Source: Salinibacterium sp. SWN167
Lineage (GTDB): Bacteria; Actinomycetota; Actinomycetes; Actinomycetales; Microbacteriaceae
Direction of reading: 5' to 3'
Length of the DNA stretch: 64,000 nucleotides
Assembly: GCF_015864665.1 (NCBI RefSeq)
Contig: NZ_JADYWU010000001.1
Span: 2,001,326 to 2,065,325 of the forward strand
Shown in pieces: positions 7,886-16,762 of this stretch (position 1 is the first letter of the stretch; each line of letters opens with the position of its first letter). The position numbers and the translations under genes are program-made. The notes below the pieces were generated by a model. It was not told the origin of the DNA and did not search any database. It saw nothing but the letters and a program-made list of their open reading frames with translations.

Positions 7886-9094
7886 TTAGAGTGAAGTGTC
7901 TACGCCTGTGGTGGACACGATGTTTCCCGCGTGAACGACGAGCTTGCGATCGGGGCGTCGTGCGATGGCATCGCCAGTGTTGACAGCATCAACGAGGAAG
8001 AAGTTGGCCATCGCTCCGACGGCGACACCCACCGGCCCCTCTTCGCCAAGCAAACGGAGACCATTATTGGATGCGATCTCGAGTGCCAGCGCCAGTTCGG
8101 AATCGGTACGCAGATCGCCACGCATCGCAAAGATCCACGCGCGCTCCAGCATGTCGCCGGTGCCGAGCGACGACCAGGTGTTTCGGATGCTGTCGTTTCC
8201 GCCAGACAGCAGAACTCCCGCTTCGACAATCCGTTTCATAGGTAACGGCGGGTTGTTATGCACGACGCATGTCGTTAACGAGATTCCAGCGTCAGCGAGG
8301 TTGTCGATAATTTTTCCCTGCCGAGCGTCTCCGACCTGGGCAAGTGCGATGGCATGGCTGATGTTTACCTTGCCTGCCATCGACTCGACTCGGGTTCTCT
8401 CGCAAATCAACTCCAATTCCCACGCCCCCAACTCGCCAGCATCGTGCAGATGAAGATCGATTCCACAGCCGGTGTCGTGGGCCAAGGCGAAAACACGGTC
8501 GAGATGCTCGACCGGGTCGTTCTCCGCGCCTGCGGGATCCAACCCGCCGATGACCGTGGCGCCAAGCTCAATCGCGTCGCGAAGTAAACGATCTATTCCC
8601 GGTTCACGCAGCATTCCTGATTGCGGGAAAGCAACCTGTTGGATAGTAATTGCTCCTTCGAACTTCTTCGCCACTTCGGCAACAGCTTCGACGCCGGCAA
8701 TCCCAACCTCGCTGTCGATCTCGGTGTGAGTGCGAGCACCCGTGGTTCCGTTGGCGATCATCTGAGCCACCAGGGCGCTCGTGTTCTGCACGCTGGGCAT
8801 GCCGAGTCCGCGCCGAAGCGAATGATCGATTCGGACGCGATCCGCCACCCCGGAGCCCGAGACGTGCGAGTGCCACGGTTGACCGACGAGGGTCTTGTCG
8901 AGGTGACAGTGCGCATCGACGAGTCCTGGCAACACAAGCGCGCCGCGGGCGGGCTCAACTTGAACGCCGGGCTGCGCGTCGATGTGATCACTGATCTGGG
9001 AAATCCGCGAGCCCTCTATCAAGATGTCGCTGGTGCGGTCGCCCGAATTCGGTAGGCGCGCTCCCCTAATAAGTAGTCGTGCGTCTGAAGACAT
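7886..9094 (-). CDS. Cytosine deaminase-like amidohydrolase
   Basis: A 402-residue amidohydrolase of the CodA-like group. Motifs: DAHCHLDKT (metal His pair), HLHDAGE (third metal His and a Glu/Asp pair), SHAIAL (His), and GGNDSIRNTW, which holds the metal Asp where CodA has GHDD. Members hydrolyse an exocyclic amine or ring amide of pyrimidine- or triazine-like compounds. The Asn in place of His before that Asp hints at a different substrate from cytosine. The start ATG at 9094 has AAAGGAG upstream; the frame stays open to 9130. It is placed directly after the transporter ATPase, consistent with action on the imported compound. Confidence 0.85.
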   Translation of the reverse strand: MSSDARLLIRGARLPNSGDRTSDILIEGSRISQISDHIDAQPGVQVEPARGALVLPGLVDAHCHLDKTLVGQPWHSHVSGSGVADRVRIDHSLRRGLGMPSVQNTSALVAQMIANGTTGARTHTEIDSEVGIAGVEAVAEVAKKFEGAITIQQVAFPQSGMLREPGIDRLLRDAIELGATVIGGLDPAGAENDPVEHLDRVFALAHDTGCGIDLHLHDAGELGAWELELICERTRVESMAGKVNISHAIALAQVGDARQGKIIDNLADAGISLTTCVVHNNPPLPMKRIVEAGVLLSGGNDSIRNTWSSLGTGDMLERAWIFAMRGDLRTDSELALALEIASNNGLRLLGEEGPVGVAVGAMANFFLVDAVNTGDAIARRPDRKLVVHAGNIVSTTGVDTSL

Positions 9095-9148
9095 GAAGTT
9101 CTCCTTTGTATGGTCCCCGGTGAAAGTCAATTTGTCACCCGAAAAGCG

Positions 9149-9955
9149 CTAGGTAACTTTGCGAAGGAAGTCCTGCGTTCGCAGCTCGCGTGGGTCATCG
9201 AAGATTTGGGCGGGTGGGCCCTGTTCAACGACTTGACCGCGATCAAACATGATTACGTTGTCGGCGATTTCTCGGGCGAAACGCATCTCATGGGTTACAA
9301 ATAGCATCGTGATGTTCGTATTGAATGCGAGGTCGCGGATGACCTCCAAGACTTCGCCCACCAGTTCGGGGTCCAGCGCAGATGTCACTTCGTCGAAGAG
9401 AAGAACGCGCGGTTTCAACGCGATTGCGCGAGCGATCGCTACGCGCTGCTGTTGGCCACCCGAAAGCTGCCAGGTGTGGTCCGAGGCGCGGTGGCGAAGA
9501 CCGACTCGATCAAGGTTCGCCAGTGCTTCCTCTTCGGCCTGATCCTTCGACATCCCTTGGACTCGAATGAGGCCCTCGGTTACGTTTCGAAGAACAGTCA
9601 TGTGCGGGAAAAGGTTGAACTGCTGGAATACCATTCCCAACGAGTTACGCATCTCCCGCAGGTGCTTGTCATTGGCATCGACAAGTTGGCCGCCTTTTTC
9701 CATCGTCCAGAGAGGAGTGCCGTCAATAAGCACCTGTCCCTCTTCGGGGCGAACAAGAGTCATCAGGATTCGGAGAATGGTGGTCTTTCCAGATCCGCTC
9801 GGACCAATGATGACCGACTTGTCTCCCTTTCCGACAACGAGGTCCAGATTGTCGAGAACCGTCTGGTCGTATCGCTTGACCACGTTTCGGAACTCCACCA
9901 TCGGCTGATCGGAACGAACATCGTCCTTTGTCGCCACGGGGTTCTCTCTTTCCAT
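9149..9955 (-). CDS. Polar amino acid/ectoine-type ABC transporter, ATP-binding subunit (EhuA-like)
   Basis: A 268-residue ABC ATPase with Walker A GPSGSGKTT, a Q-loop in VFQQFNLFP, signature LSGGQQQR, Walker B VLLFDEVTSALDP and the H-loop THE. The stretch between strands (TILRILMTLVRPEEG and an inserted acidic loop before KHLREMRNSLGMVFQ) resembles ectoine importer ATPases more than general amino acid ones. It powers the importer formed by the two permeases and the binding protein encoded just upstream. An internal GTG at 9937 is an alternative start. The downstream neighbour is the CodA-like enzyme. Confidence 0.9.
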   Translation of the reverse strand: MERENPVATKDDVRSDQPMVEFRNVVKRYDQTVLDNLDLVVGKGDKSVIIGPSGSGKTTILRILMTLVRPEEGQVLIDGTPLWTMEKGGQLVDANDKHLREMRNSLGMVFQQFNLFPHMTVLRNVTEGLIRVQGMSKDQAEEEALANLDRVGLRHRASDHTWQLSGGQQQRVAIARAIALKPRVLLFDEVTSALDPELVGEVLEVIRDLAFNTNITMLFVTHEMRFAREIADNVIMFDRGQVVEQGPPAQIFDDPRELRTQDFLRKVT

Positions 9956-9989
9956 TAGTTGTCGTTCCCGTCTGTGAACTTCGCGCGGG

Positions 9990-10664
9990 TCATAGTGTCG
10001 TCATTTCAGGGCGAGTGCGCTGCATCCGCTTCTCCAATTGGCGAAGCGATACCGTGACTGCGACGCTGACGGCCAGGTACATCAAGCCCACCAGAGTGAA
10101 TGGCTCAAGATAGCGGTAGGACTTTTCGCCCAGACGAAGGGCTGTGCCGAAGAGCTCGATCGTGCCGATCACGGCGACATACGCGCTCAGCTTGAACGCG
10201 AGATTCGCATAGTTGCCGAGCATCGGAATGATTGGTGGAATCGCCTGAGGCAGAACCACGCGCATCCAGGTGTGGAATTTGGACATGTTTATCGCTGTGC
10301 AGGCCTCCCACTGTCCACTCGGCACTGAAGCGATACCGGCGCGAAATACTTCAGCCATGTACGCGGAGATGAACAGCCCAAGGCCGAGCACCCCGCTCAC
10401 TTCAGAGGAGAGAACAATTCCAAATTCTGGAAGAGCAAAGTAGATCAGGTAAAGCTGCACCAAGAATGGTGTGTTGCGAAAGATCACCACGTACGCGCCG
10501 GCGATGCGAGAAAGCACGGGGTTCGCCATGGATCCAAGGATGCCTAGCCCAAGGCCCCCTACCAGTCCAAAGCTGGTCGCGATGAATGTGACGATGAGGG
10601 TCACCCATAGCCCGTCCAAGAGCGCCGGGATAATGCTGATGGAATATGCCCAGTCCCAGCTCAT
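9990..10664 (-). CDS. ABC transporter permease, HisM/GlnP type (EhuD-like)
   Basis: A 224-residue permease with about five transmembrane helices and the EAA-type cytoplasmic loop (GQWEACTAINMSKFHTW...VVLPQAIPP) that docks to the ATPase. A strong Shine-Dalgarno, AGGAGGAGG, precedes the ATG, which overlaps the stop of the other permease as ATGA. Like most polar amino acid importers, the channel is a heterodimer of two related permeases. The ATPase gene follows 34 bases later. Confidence 0.9.
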   Translation of the reverse strand: MSWDWAYSISIIPALLDGLWVTLIVTFIATSFGLVGGLGLGILGSMANPVLSRIAGAYVVIFRNTPFLVQLYLIYFALPEFGIVLSSEVSGVLGLGLFISAYMAEVFRAGIASVPSGQWEACTAINMSKFHTWMRVVLPQAIPPIIPMLGNYANLAFKLSAYVAVIGTIELFGTALRLGEKSYRYLEPFTLVGLMYLAVSVAVTVSLRQLEKRMQRTRPEMTTL

Positions 10665-11374
10665 TTGATACCTCCTCCTATGAAGAAGTTGCGAAGCCTT
10701 ATCGCTTGTTTAGGTGTTGTGCCGCGTTTAGGCTCGACGCGCATCTTTCTCTCCAGCCAGCTCGTGCCCTGAGTTAGTAGGTAGGCAAGCAGTAGGTACA
10801 CGATTCCGATGGATACGAATATCTCCATCGAATGGCCAAGATGGGTCCTGAGCTCGTTACCTCGAAACGTGAGATCAGCTAGTCCGATGAGCGATACCAC
10901 AGCGGTCTCCTTCAGCGTGTTAACGAGCTGGTTTGCGTAGGGAGGGAGCGCGATCGGCAATGCCTGCGGGAACACGATGTTTCGGAAGCGGTCCCATGCG
11001 CTCAAGTTAATGGCAATACTCGCCTCAATTTGCCCCCGGGGAACCGCTTGGATTCCCGCGCGCACGATCTCGGCAATGAATGCACTCTGGTTGAGACCGA
11101 TCACAACCCACGCTGTGGTTAACGGGGACATCGTGATCCCCAGCAACGGGAATACAAAGAACACCCAGAAGATAAGCACGAGTACCGATACTCCACGGAA
11201 GAACTCAACGTGCACCCAAGCGATTCCTCGCAGAACTGAAAATTTGGATAGTCGCAACGCGGCCACGCCGATTCCCAGCACGGTCGCAATCACAATTCCA
11301 CCGATGAACACCAACAATGTCATCAGGGTGCCTTCGGCGAGAGGTCTGGCGATCTCATCCCAGAAAGTAGGCAT
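10661..11374 (-). CDS. ABC transporter permease, HisM/GlnP type (EhuC-like)
   Basis: A 237-residue permease with five predicted helices and an EAA loop (GQIEASIAINLSAWDRF...FPQALPIALPP). It is the paired subunit of the permease encoded immediately downstream (four-base ATGA overlap). The start ATG has AGGAGA nine bases upstream. Its C-terminus is a basic tail on the cytoplasmic side. A stem-loop lies between this gene and the upstream binding-protein gene, as is usual where the binding protein must be made in excess. Confidence 0.9.
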   Translation of the reverse strand: MPTFWDEIARPLAEGTLMTLLVFIGGIVIATVLGIGVAALRLSKFSVLRGIAWVHVEFFRGVSVLVLIFWVFFVFPLLGITMSPLTTAWVVIGLNQSAFIAEIVRAGIQAVPRGQIEASIAINLSAWDRFRNIVFPQALPIALPPYANQLVNTLKETAVVSLIGLADLTFRGNELRTHLGHSMEIFVSIGIVYLLLAYLLTQGTSWLERKMRVEPKRGTTPKQAIRLRNFFIGGGIK

Positions 11375-11419
11375 CTAGAGTCTTCTCCTTCTCAACGTGG
11401 CGAACATGCATAAGCCGAT

Positions 11420-11458
11420 GGTCTGGCCGGGTGCGACCGCAGCCGCCCCGACCAGACC
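11420..11458 (-). terminator. Intercistronic stem-loop between binding protein and permease genes
   Basis: GGTCTGGCCGGG pairs with CCCGACCAGACC (one C-A mismatch) around a GC-rich loop, 17 bases past the binding-protein stop. There is no U-tract. The position fits a partial terminator or 3'-stabilising stem that lets binding-protein mRNA exceed permease mRNA. Confidence 0.55.
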
Positions 11459-11474
11459 GAGGGTTAGAGAATCA

Positions 11475-12359
11475 CTAGCAGGTAGCCAGTTCGGGCGACG
11501 ACAGAAGATCGAAGTCGAAACCGTATTCATCCGAGATCTCTTCGACCCAGCCCTCTTCTACGAGCTCGTCAAAGTACTTGTTATAGAGCTCGACGAAGTC
11601 AGCATTCTCGCTAGTGACAACGCTGGACTGCGCAAGGATAGGCAGATCAGGAACATAGCCTTCTGCAATTTCGAATGCTCCGGGGTTGGTCTCTAGAAGC
11701 TGAACCAGCGTCTGGTATGGAGCAACGAAAGCGTCAACGCGATCCGTGCGCAGTGCGTCAATTCCGCTCTGTCGATCAGGAAGGATAACGATGTTCTCGT
11801 CGCCACCGAACACCTCAATCGCAATGGTCTCCTGGGTGGTCGCTCCCTGAGTGCCCAATTTCGAATCTGTGTCCTTGAGGTCTTGAAGGCTGAGGAGACC
11901 CTTCGGATTTCCTGGCTGGACGGCGAACGCGTAAGTCAACACGTGAGATGGCTTGGTGAATGCCATTACGGGACAACGCTCCTCATTCGGAGTGAGGCCA
12001 CCAATCCGGATATCCGAGCGGCCCGATACGAGTCCCGAGATTGAGCTGGGAAAGTCGGTTACGAGGGTGTTGAACTCTGTGATTCCCATGCGCCCGAGTA
12101 CTTCCATTGTCACGAGGCTTGCATAGCCACCCGGTGTGCCATCTGCCTCCACGAGCGTCGTCGGCGGCGAGTCTGTCATACCGAAGATGATGCCGTTCTC
12201 TTTGGCCGCGGTGAGGAGCGCCGGCTCGCTGGCCACGGGCGCGTCTTCCGCCGGCTCACTCGCCGGTGCACATGACACTAAGCCTGCGGCGAGAAGCACC
12301 GTTCCGAATGCGGCGGTGATCGCCGTGCGGGTCTTGCGGGTAAAGGGGCTGCTTTTCAT
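11475..12359 (-). CDS. Substrate-binding lipoprotein of the ectoine-type ABC importer
   Basis: A 294-residue protein of the SBP_bac_3 type. It has a basic N-terminus, a hydrophobic signal and lipobox LVSC at about residue 30, so it is lipid-anchored outside the membrane. The mature part shows the family pattern: GIIFGMTDSPPT at the first strand, GYASLVTMEVLGRMG, the ligand segment SDIRIGGLTPNEERC, and a second lobe with KLGTQGATTQE and DAFVAPYQTL. The many Asp/Glu and the Arg next to GGLTPNEE are compatible with a zwitterionic ligand. The start at 12359 has GGAAG upstream and is the only one giving a proper signal peptide. It is the first gene of the operon, divergent from gntR. Confidence 0.88.
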   Translation of the reverse strand: MKSSPFTRKTRTAITAAFGTVLLAAGLVSCAPASEPAEDAPVASEPALLTAAKENGIIFGMTDSPPTTLVEADGTPGGYASLVTMEVLGRMGITEFNTLVTDFPSSISGLVSGRSDIRIGGLTPNEERCPVMAFTKPSHVLTYAFAVQPGNPKGLLSLQDLKDTDSKLGTQGATTQETIAIEVFGGDENIVILPDRQSGIDALRTDRVDAFVAPYQTLVQLLETNPGAFEIAEGYVPDLPILAQSSVVTSENADFVELYNKYFDELVEEGWVEEISDEYGFDFDLLSSPELATC

Positions 12360-12591
12360 TGCGTGTCTTCCAATCCTGAAATGTGTTGGTTCAAACAGGT
12401 CACTGGGACTACCCGTGGTGCTTAGGGTGAATCGCATTCCGATCAAAATATATTATTTGATCTACGCGTGTCAACCCTGTTGCGCGAAGAAAATTGCCGA
12501 GATTGCCGGGCTTTGTCCAGCTTGTTTCACGCACGTTAAATTCATATTTTGCGTATATTATTAGGAACGGGCGGGCCTTTCGGGCGATCCA

Positions 12592-12616
12592 GCAAACCGG
12601 CCAGCAGTTTGCCGGT
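12592..12616. promoter_or_regulatory. Interleaved inverted repeats in the operon/gntR divergent region, candidate operator
   Basis: GCAAAC and GTTTGC form one inverted repeat (nine-base spacer), and ACCGGC with GCCGGT form a second, shifted one. They sit 39 bases before the GntR-family start and about 230 bases before the binding-protein start. FadR-subfamily regulators bind short palindromes in such intergenic regions. Assignment is by position and symmetry only. Confidence 0.4.
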
Positions 12617-12654
12617 AAACTTCCACACTTAGATATAGATGGAGAGAAATTCTC

Positions 12655-13362
12655 ATGCACTCCCCTGACGGGCGCCGACGATCAAAAAAAAATGGTGATC
12701 CCGCTTCTGTGGTATCGGTCGTTGACACCGTGCACGCGAAACTACGAAATGAGATCTTGCAAGGTCAGCAACGGCCGGGCTCGCCGCTCTCTGTTTCGAG
12801 CACGGCCGCACGGCTCGAAGTGAGCGCTGTCCCGGTTCGAGAAGCATTGCGACGGCTCGAGGGCGAACGGCTCGTCAAGTTCGAAGCAAACGTGGGAGCG
12901 ATCGTTGCGCCGATCTCTTTCGAAGATCTCCGTGATGTTTACGAAACTCGAAAAATCGTCGAAGCTGCTGCAGTCAAGATTGCTGTTGAAACCAACGCAA
13001 TTTCGCACTCACGCCTCCGCGGCGTGATCGCCCGCATGTCGGAGGCATACATCCAGCTAGACCACGATGCCGCCTACTTGTTGCATCGGGAATTTCACCA
13101 CCTCATCGTCGACATTCAGGCGCAACCGCGACTTCACGCGATGGCGCTGTCGCTTCTTGAAGCGTCGGATCGCTATCTTCGTCTCGCCCCCGGCCTCCCG
13201 GATGAAGCAAGCGTGCTCGTTGAATTACATACCGCGATCTCCGACGCCATTCTCGCCTCGGATGCTCAGGCGGCCCACGATGCCGTTGTGCGCAACATGA
13301 ACTACTCGCTAGACCGACTCGAATTCCGCAACTTCACGCACAACTTTCCGTCGGTGCCCTAG
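12655..13362 (+). CDS. GntR-family regulator, FCD (FadR) subfamily
   Basis: A 235-residue regulator. The winged helix-turn-helix covers residues ~22-90, with the GntR helix pair LEVSAVPVREALRRLEGE. The FCD ligand domain follows (residues ~95-220) with metal-site residues in EFHHLIVD and ELHTAISDAI and the conserved DAQAAHDAVVRNM helix. GGAGAGAAATTCTC before the ATG contains the ribosome site. It is divergent from the catabolic operon and most likely represses it until a pathway metabolite, often a carboxylic acid for FCD proteins, binds. The operator may be the palindrome at 12592-12616. Confidence 0.88.
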   Translation: MHSPDGRRRSKKNGDPASVVSVVDTVHAKLRNEILQGQQRPGSPLSVSSTAARLEVSAVPVREALRRLEGERLVKFEANVGAIVAPISFEDLRDVYETRKIVEAAAVKIAVETNAISHSRLRGVIARMSEAYIQLDHDAAYLLHREFHHLIVDIQAQPRLHAMALSLLEASDRYLRLAPGLPDEASVLVELHTAISDAILASDAQAAHDAVVRNMNYSLDRLEFRNFTHNFPSVP

Positions 13363-13556
13363 CGGATCGCGCACCTTCGAACTGAAATAACGAGCGACTA
13401 CTCCGCGAGAGTAAACGAGCGTCTTTCGTCGATCACCAGAGCGGGCATCGCCCCAATCAATACAGGCTCACACGCAGTCATTCGTTCATCCCGGCTTTCG
13501 AATCACGTCGGATCTCGAAGCATTCCCACCCAGCAGCGCGGGCACGAGAAATCGTT

Positions 13557-15005
13557 CTACCGCGGCGTGCGCGACCGCTTCAGCGCCAACATCGCCGCAC
13601 GGTCGAAGCCGAAGGTGCGGCGCGCGACGAAGCCACCGATGGTTGTTCCCGCCGCAAGGCCGAGGCCCGTGGCCAGCGCCATCACCATGGAAGGCAACGC
13701 TTCGGTGACGCCGAATTCGGAATCCATCAGGGCGTAGATGCCGCGGTAGAGGGCGAGACCGGGCAGCAGCGCGATGATGCCAACCATGTTGGTCGCGCCT
13801 TCGGGCACTTTCAGCCAGCGGTAGAGAAGGTAGCTGATGACGCCGGCGGCGGTTCCAGCGATGGCAGGCGCGAGTCCCGGCGAAGTCGCGAAAGGCAGCA
13901 CGAACCAGTAGACGGCGAACACGAGGGCGGCGCCGATCGCCATGATGGGGAGCAAGCGCATCCGAACATACGAGGCGAGGGCGAAGCCGACGGCGATGAT
14001 GGCCGAGCCGAGCATCCCGGAGATGACGCTGCGGTTGTCGCCGAGGGAGTCACCGATCGCGACAGGGATGCCCAGGCGCAGCGACACACTCAGCACGATC
14101 GAAATGCCCACTGCCAGGCCGATGGTCATCATCATCACCTCGAGGCCGCGGGCGGTGGCGGTGACGTAGTAGCCACCGATCGCGTCGCTGGCGGCCGAGG
14201 TGAGGCCCACGCCGGAGAGCAGCATGATGATGCCCGAAATCACAATGACGGTGGGGCTGTTGGAGCCAGGAATGTCGATCCCGATCGACCGCAGCCAAAA
14301 CATGAAGACGGCAATCACGGTAATAACGCCGGCCGCCGCAATCTGGGCGAAGAAGGCGGGAACCGACAGTCGCTCGAGCCGCTTAGTCAGAATGTCTGAG
14401 ATAGCGGCGGATGCTGCCGCCACGAGCACGAGCACAAAGCTCACGTCGAACATCACGACGACACCTGCGGCGAGCAGCGCCTTGCCGGCGGTCACCATCC
14501 ATCGCCGGTACGGGTGGGGTGTGGTCAGGATGGTACTGAGTTGTTCGCGCGCTTCATCCACGTCGCCGGGGCCGTCAGGGCTGGTGAGCTCGTCGATGAG
14601 CCAGTACACGTTTTGCAGGCGCGTGTAGTCAATAGTGCGCACCTTCACGATGCGCATGATCGACATCGGGTCTTCGTTCATCCCCCGGTGAATGGACACG
14701 GTAAGAGAGGTGAAGGTGATGTCGACGTGCATCCCGCTGACGCCATACGCGTTGCTGATGCGCAGCACGGTAGCGACAACGTCGGCAGCGGAGGCGCCGG
14801 TCGCGAGCATCGCTTCACCGGCACGCAGGCAGAGGTCAATGACCGAGCGCGCGTGACGCTGCGAAAGTTGCGGTTCGTGCCCGGGCATAGAGAGCAGTTG
14901 GGTGGGCGCATTATTGGTGCGCAGGGCTCCCCCGGCCATCGCGACGAGAGATCGCCCCAGTCGTTGTCGATATGCCCGCATGCGGGAGCCGTTGCCCTTA
15001 CTCAC
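13557..15005 (-). CDS. thrE: ThrE-type threonine/serine exporter family protein
   Basis: A 482-residue membrane protein with the ThrE two-part architecture. The cytoplasmic N-terminal region (residues ~45-180, LCLRAGEAMLATGASAADV and GVSGMHVDITFTSLT) carries the DUF1212 pattern. It is followed by ten hydrophobic segments ending near residue 465 with a basic tail. Length matches the Corynebacterium exporter (about 490). It should export L-threonine/L-serine using the proton gradient, although related proteins have other substrates. It is divergent from the DUF368 gene and convergent with gntR; the 194-base gap at 13363-13556 shows nothing notable. Confidence 0.82.
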   Translation of the reverse strand: MSKGNGSRMRAYRQRLGRSLVAMAGGALRTNNAPTQLLSMPGHEPQLSQRHARSVIDLCLRAGEAMLATGASAADVVATVLRISNAYGVSGMHVDITFTSLTVSIHRGMNEDPMSIMRIVKVRTIDYTRLQNVYWLIDELTSPDGPGDVDEAREQLSTILTTPHPYRRWMVTAGKALLAAGVVVMFDVSFVLVLVAAASAAISDILTKRLERLSVPAFFAQIAAAGVITVIAVFMFWLRSIGIDIPGSNSPTVIVISGIIMLLSGVGLTSAASDAIGGYYVTATARGLEVMMMTIGLAVGISIVLSVSLRLGIPVAIGDSLGDNRSVISGMLGSAIIAVGFALASYVRMRLLPIMAIGAALVFAVYWFVLPFATSPGLAPAIAGTAAGVISYLLYRWLKVPEGATNMVGIIALLPGLALYRGIYALMDSEFGVTEALPSMVMALATGLGLAAGTTIGGFVARRTFGFDRAAMLALKRSRTPR

Positions 15006-15129
15006 CCCTCAAGGGTAGGGGCTATCGGCTGGTGTTTTGCCCACGCTGCAGCCCCCAGTTGTGGCCGTTTACACTAGACCGACTGACCTGCGCCGAGCCA
15101 GCGAATTTCGACCAGAAAAAGAGCACGCA

Positions 15130-16089
15130 ATGAGCCGAGTACACCCCGTCATCCGCACCGTCGGCGATGCCTTGCGCGGCATGCTGATCGGCTTCGCGGA
15201 GATCGTTCCCGGCGTCAGCGGCGGCACCATCGCGCTGCTCGTCGGCGTCTACGATTCCCTCATTGACGGAGCCGGGCACCTCGCTCGCGGTGTGGCGCTC
15301 ACGGTTGCGGACGGCATCCGGGGTCGCGGCCTGTCGCGCGCCGCCGCCCACTTTCGTTCGGTGCGCTGGAACGTCGTGCTGCCCATCGGTATCGGGATGC
15401 TGCTCGCCATCGTTCTGGGCGCCGCCCTCCTTGCGCCCCTCATCGAGCAGTTCCCCACCGGAACCCGCGCGGTCTCCGCCGGCCTCATCGCAGCGTCGCT
15501 CATCGTGCCGGCACGCATGGTCGGAGGGCGTTGGACGTTCCGCGAAATCCTCATCGGCCTCCTCGCCGCCGGCGTTGCCGTCGCCCTCACGAGCTTGCCG
15601 CAGGCTGGAGATGCCGACCCTGCGCTAATCATCGTCTCTCTCGCAGCCGCATTGGCGGTCTGCGCTCTCGTGCTGCCCGGAGTATCCGGCTCCTACCTGC
15701 TGCTGATCCTCGGCATGTACGCCCCGACCCTCGCCGCCGTCAATGACCGCAACCTTGGCTACCTCGGAGCCTTCGCCATCGGCGCCATCATCGGCCTCGG
15801 CCTCTTCGTCTCCGCCCTGCAATGGCTGCTCAAGAACCGCCGCCGCGTCACCCTCGTCATTATGACCGGCCTCATGCTCGGCTCGCTGCGCGCCCTCTGG
15901 CCCTGGCAAACCGAGTCGGGCGAGGTTCTGGCTCCTGAAGCCGACTTCGGAATCGTGTTGCTGCTTATCGCCCTCGGGGCAGTGGTTGTGCTGGGTATTC
16001 TGGCGGCAGAAGCTGCGCTTGTGAAGCGGCGGATGCTGTCGCCGGACATCGCGGCCGACCCTGAGCCTGACGCAGAACTCCTCCGCTAG
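15130..16089 (+). CDS. DUF368 family membrane protein, likely polyprenyl-phosphate transporter (PopT type)
   Basis: A 319-residue protein with about eight hydrophobic segments and the DUF368 signature EIVPGVSGGTIALL near residue 25, repeated in weaker form as LVLPGVSGSYLLL near residue 185. This internal pairing is typical of the family. DUF368 proteins (PopT) have been described as undecaprenyl-phosphate translocases that return the lipid carrier to the inner leaflet for cell-wall synthesis. I infer the same role here. The ATG at 15130 gives the family's usual N-terminus; the frame extends uselessly upstream to 15037. Confidence 0.82.
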   Translation: MSRVHPVIRTVGDALRGMLIGFAEIVPGVSGGTIALLVGVYDSLIDGAGHLARGVALTVADGIRGRGLSRAAAHFRSVRWNVVLPIGIGMLLAIVLGAALLAPLIEQFPTGTRAVSAGLIAASLIVPARMVGGRWTFREILIGLLAAGVAVALTSLPQAGDADPALIIVSLAAALAVCALVLPGVSGSYLLLILGMYAPTLAAVNDRNLGYLGAFAIGAIIGLGLFVSALQWLLKNRRRVTLVIMTGLMLGSLRALWPWQTESGEVLAPEADFGIVLLLIALGAVVVLGILAAEAALVKRRMLSPDIAADPEPDAELLR

Positions 16090-16128
16090 CAGCCCGGGTT
16101 TCGTGGCGCTACGAACGCACCGAAGGCC

Positions 16129-16461
16129 TTAGTGGTCTGAGACGCGAATCCACTCAGGAAAAGGATCAACGAACGTCGCCCAGCGGCTCGGGCCCGCCGC
16201 GAATTCTTCGTCGGTGAGCGCGGCTTCATCGAGTGCTGCGATGAGCGCGTCATGATCTAAGTCGAGCCCGATAAAGGCCAGCTCTTGACCACACGCAAGT
16301 AGCTCGTCATCGTCACCATCGATGGCATCAGTGGCGATCGGGTTGAGGGAGATTACCTTCCCTACGTGTTCCCACTGCGCGACAATTTGGGTGCGGGTGG
16401 CGAGCCGACAAAACCGCCCGACCTTACTATCCCGCGTTGAGACGCGCTCGACTCTAAACCG
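16129..16461 (-). pseudogene. Remnant of a CobW/COG0523 metallochaperone GTPase (C-terminal domain only)
   Basis: The minus strand is open for 110 codons with no good start and ends in TAA. The peptide matches the CobW C-terminal domain: SKVGRFCRLATRTQ corresponds to the conserved SKGxFWLATR element, then ISLNPIA, a GQELAFIGLDLD segment, LDEAALTDEEF and the family-typical end DPFPEWI. The GTPase domain that should precede it (about 250 residues with a GxxGxGKT loop) is missing, and an in-frame stop lies at 16462-16464. The intact family moves zinc or related metals into target proteins. This looks like a deletion product at the left border of an accessory patch. Confidence 0.75.
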
Positions 16462-16762
16462 TCAGCTCTTGGTCGATCCGTCGCAGGCGGCTGCGCGCAG
16501 ACGCTTGCCTACGCTGCGTTCCGGTTCGCCCCGACCGAGCTCCCCCACTCCCTGGGCGCAATTGCCAATTCTGATCACCGGGCACAAGCTGGCGAGACGA
16601 AACTGCAAAATGTCAACGGTTGCTTGTTCGGACGAGTAAGCAAATAGGCAAGCAGGACATTCCGTCTCGCACCGGGAACGAGTTTTCGAATTGGGTCGAA
16701 CGCTCCCACAACGACACTCGATTTTCCTCTCAAAACCGTTCGAATCAGAATACGATCAAGGC

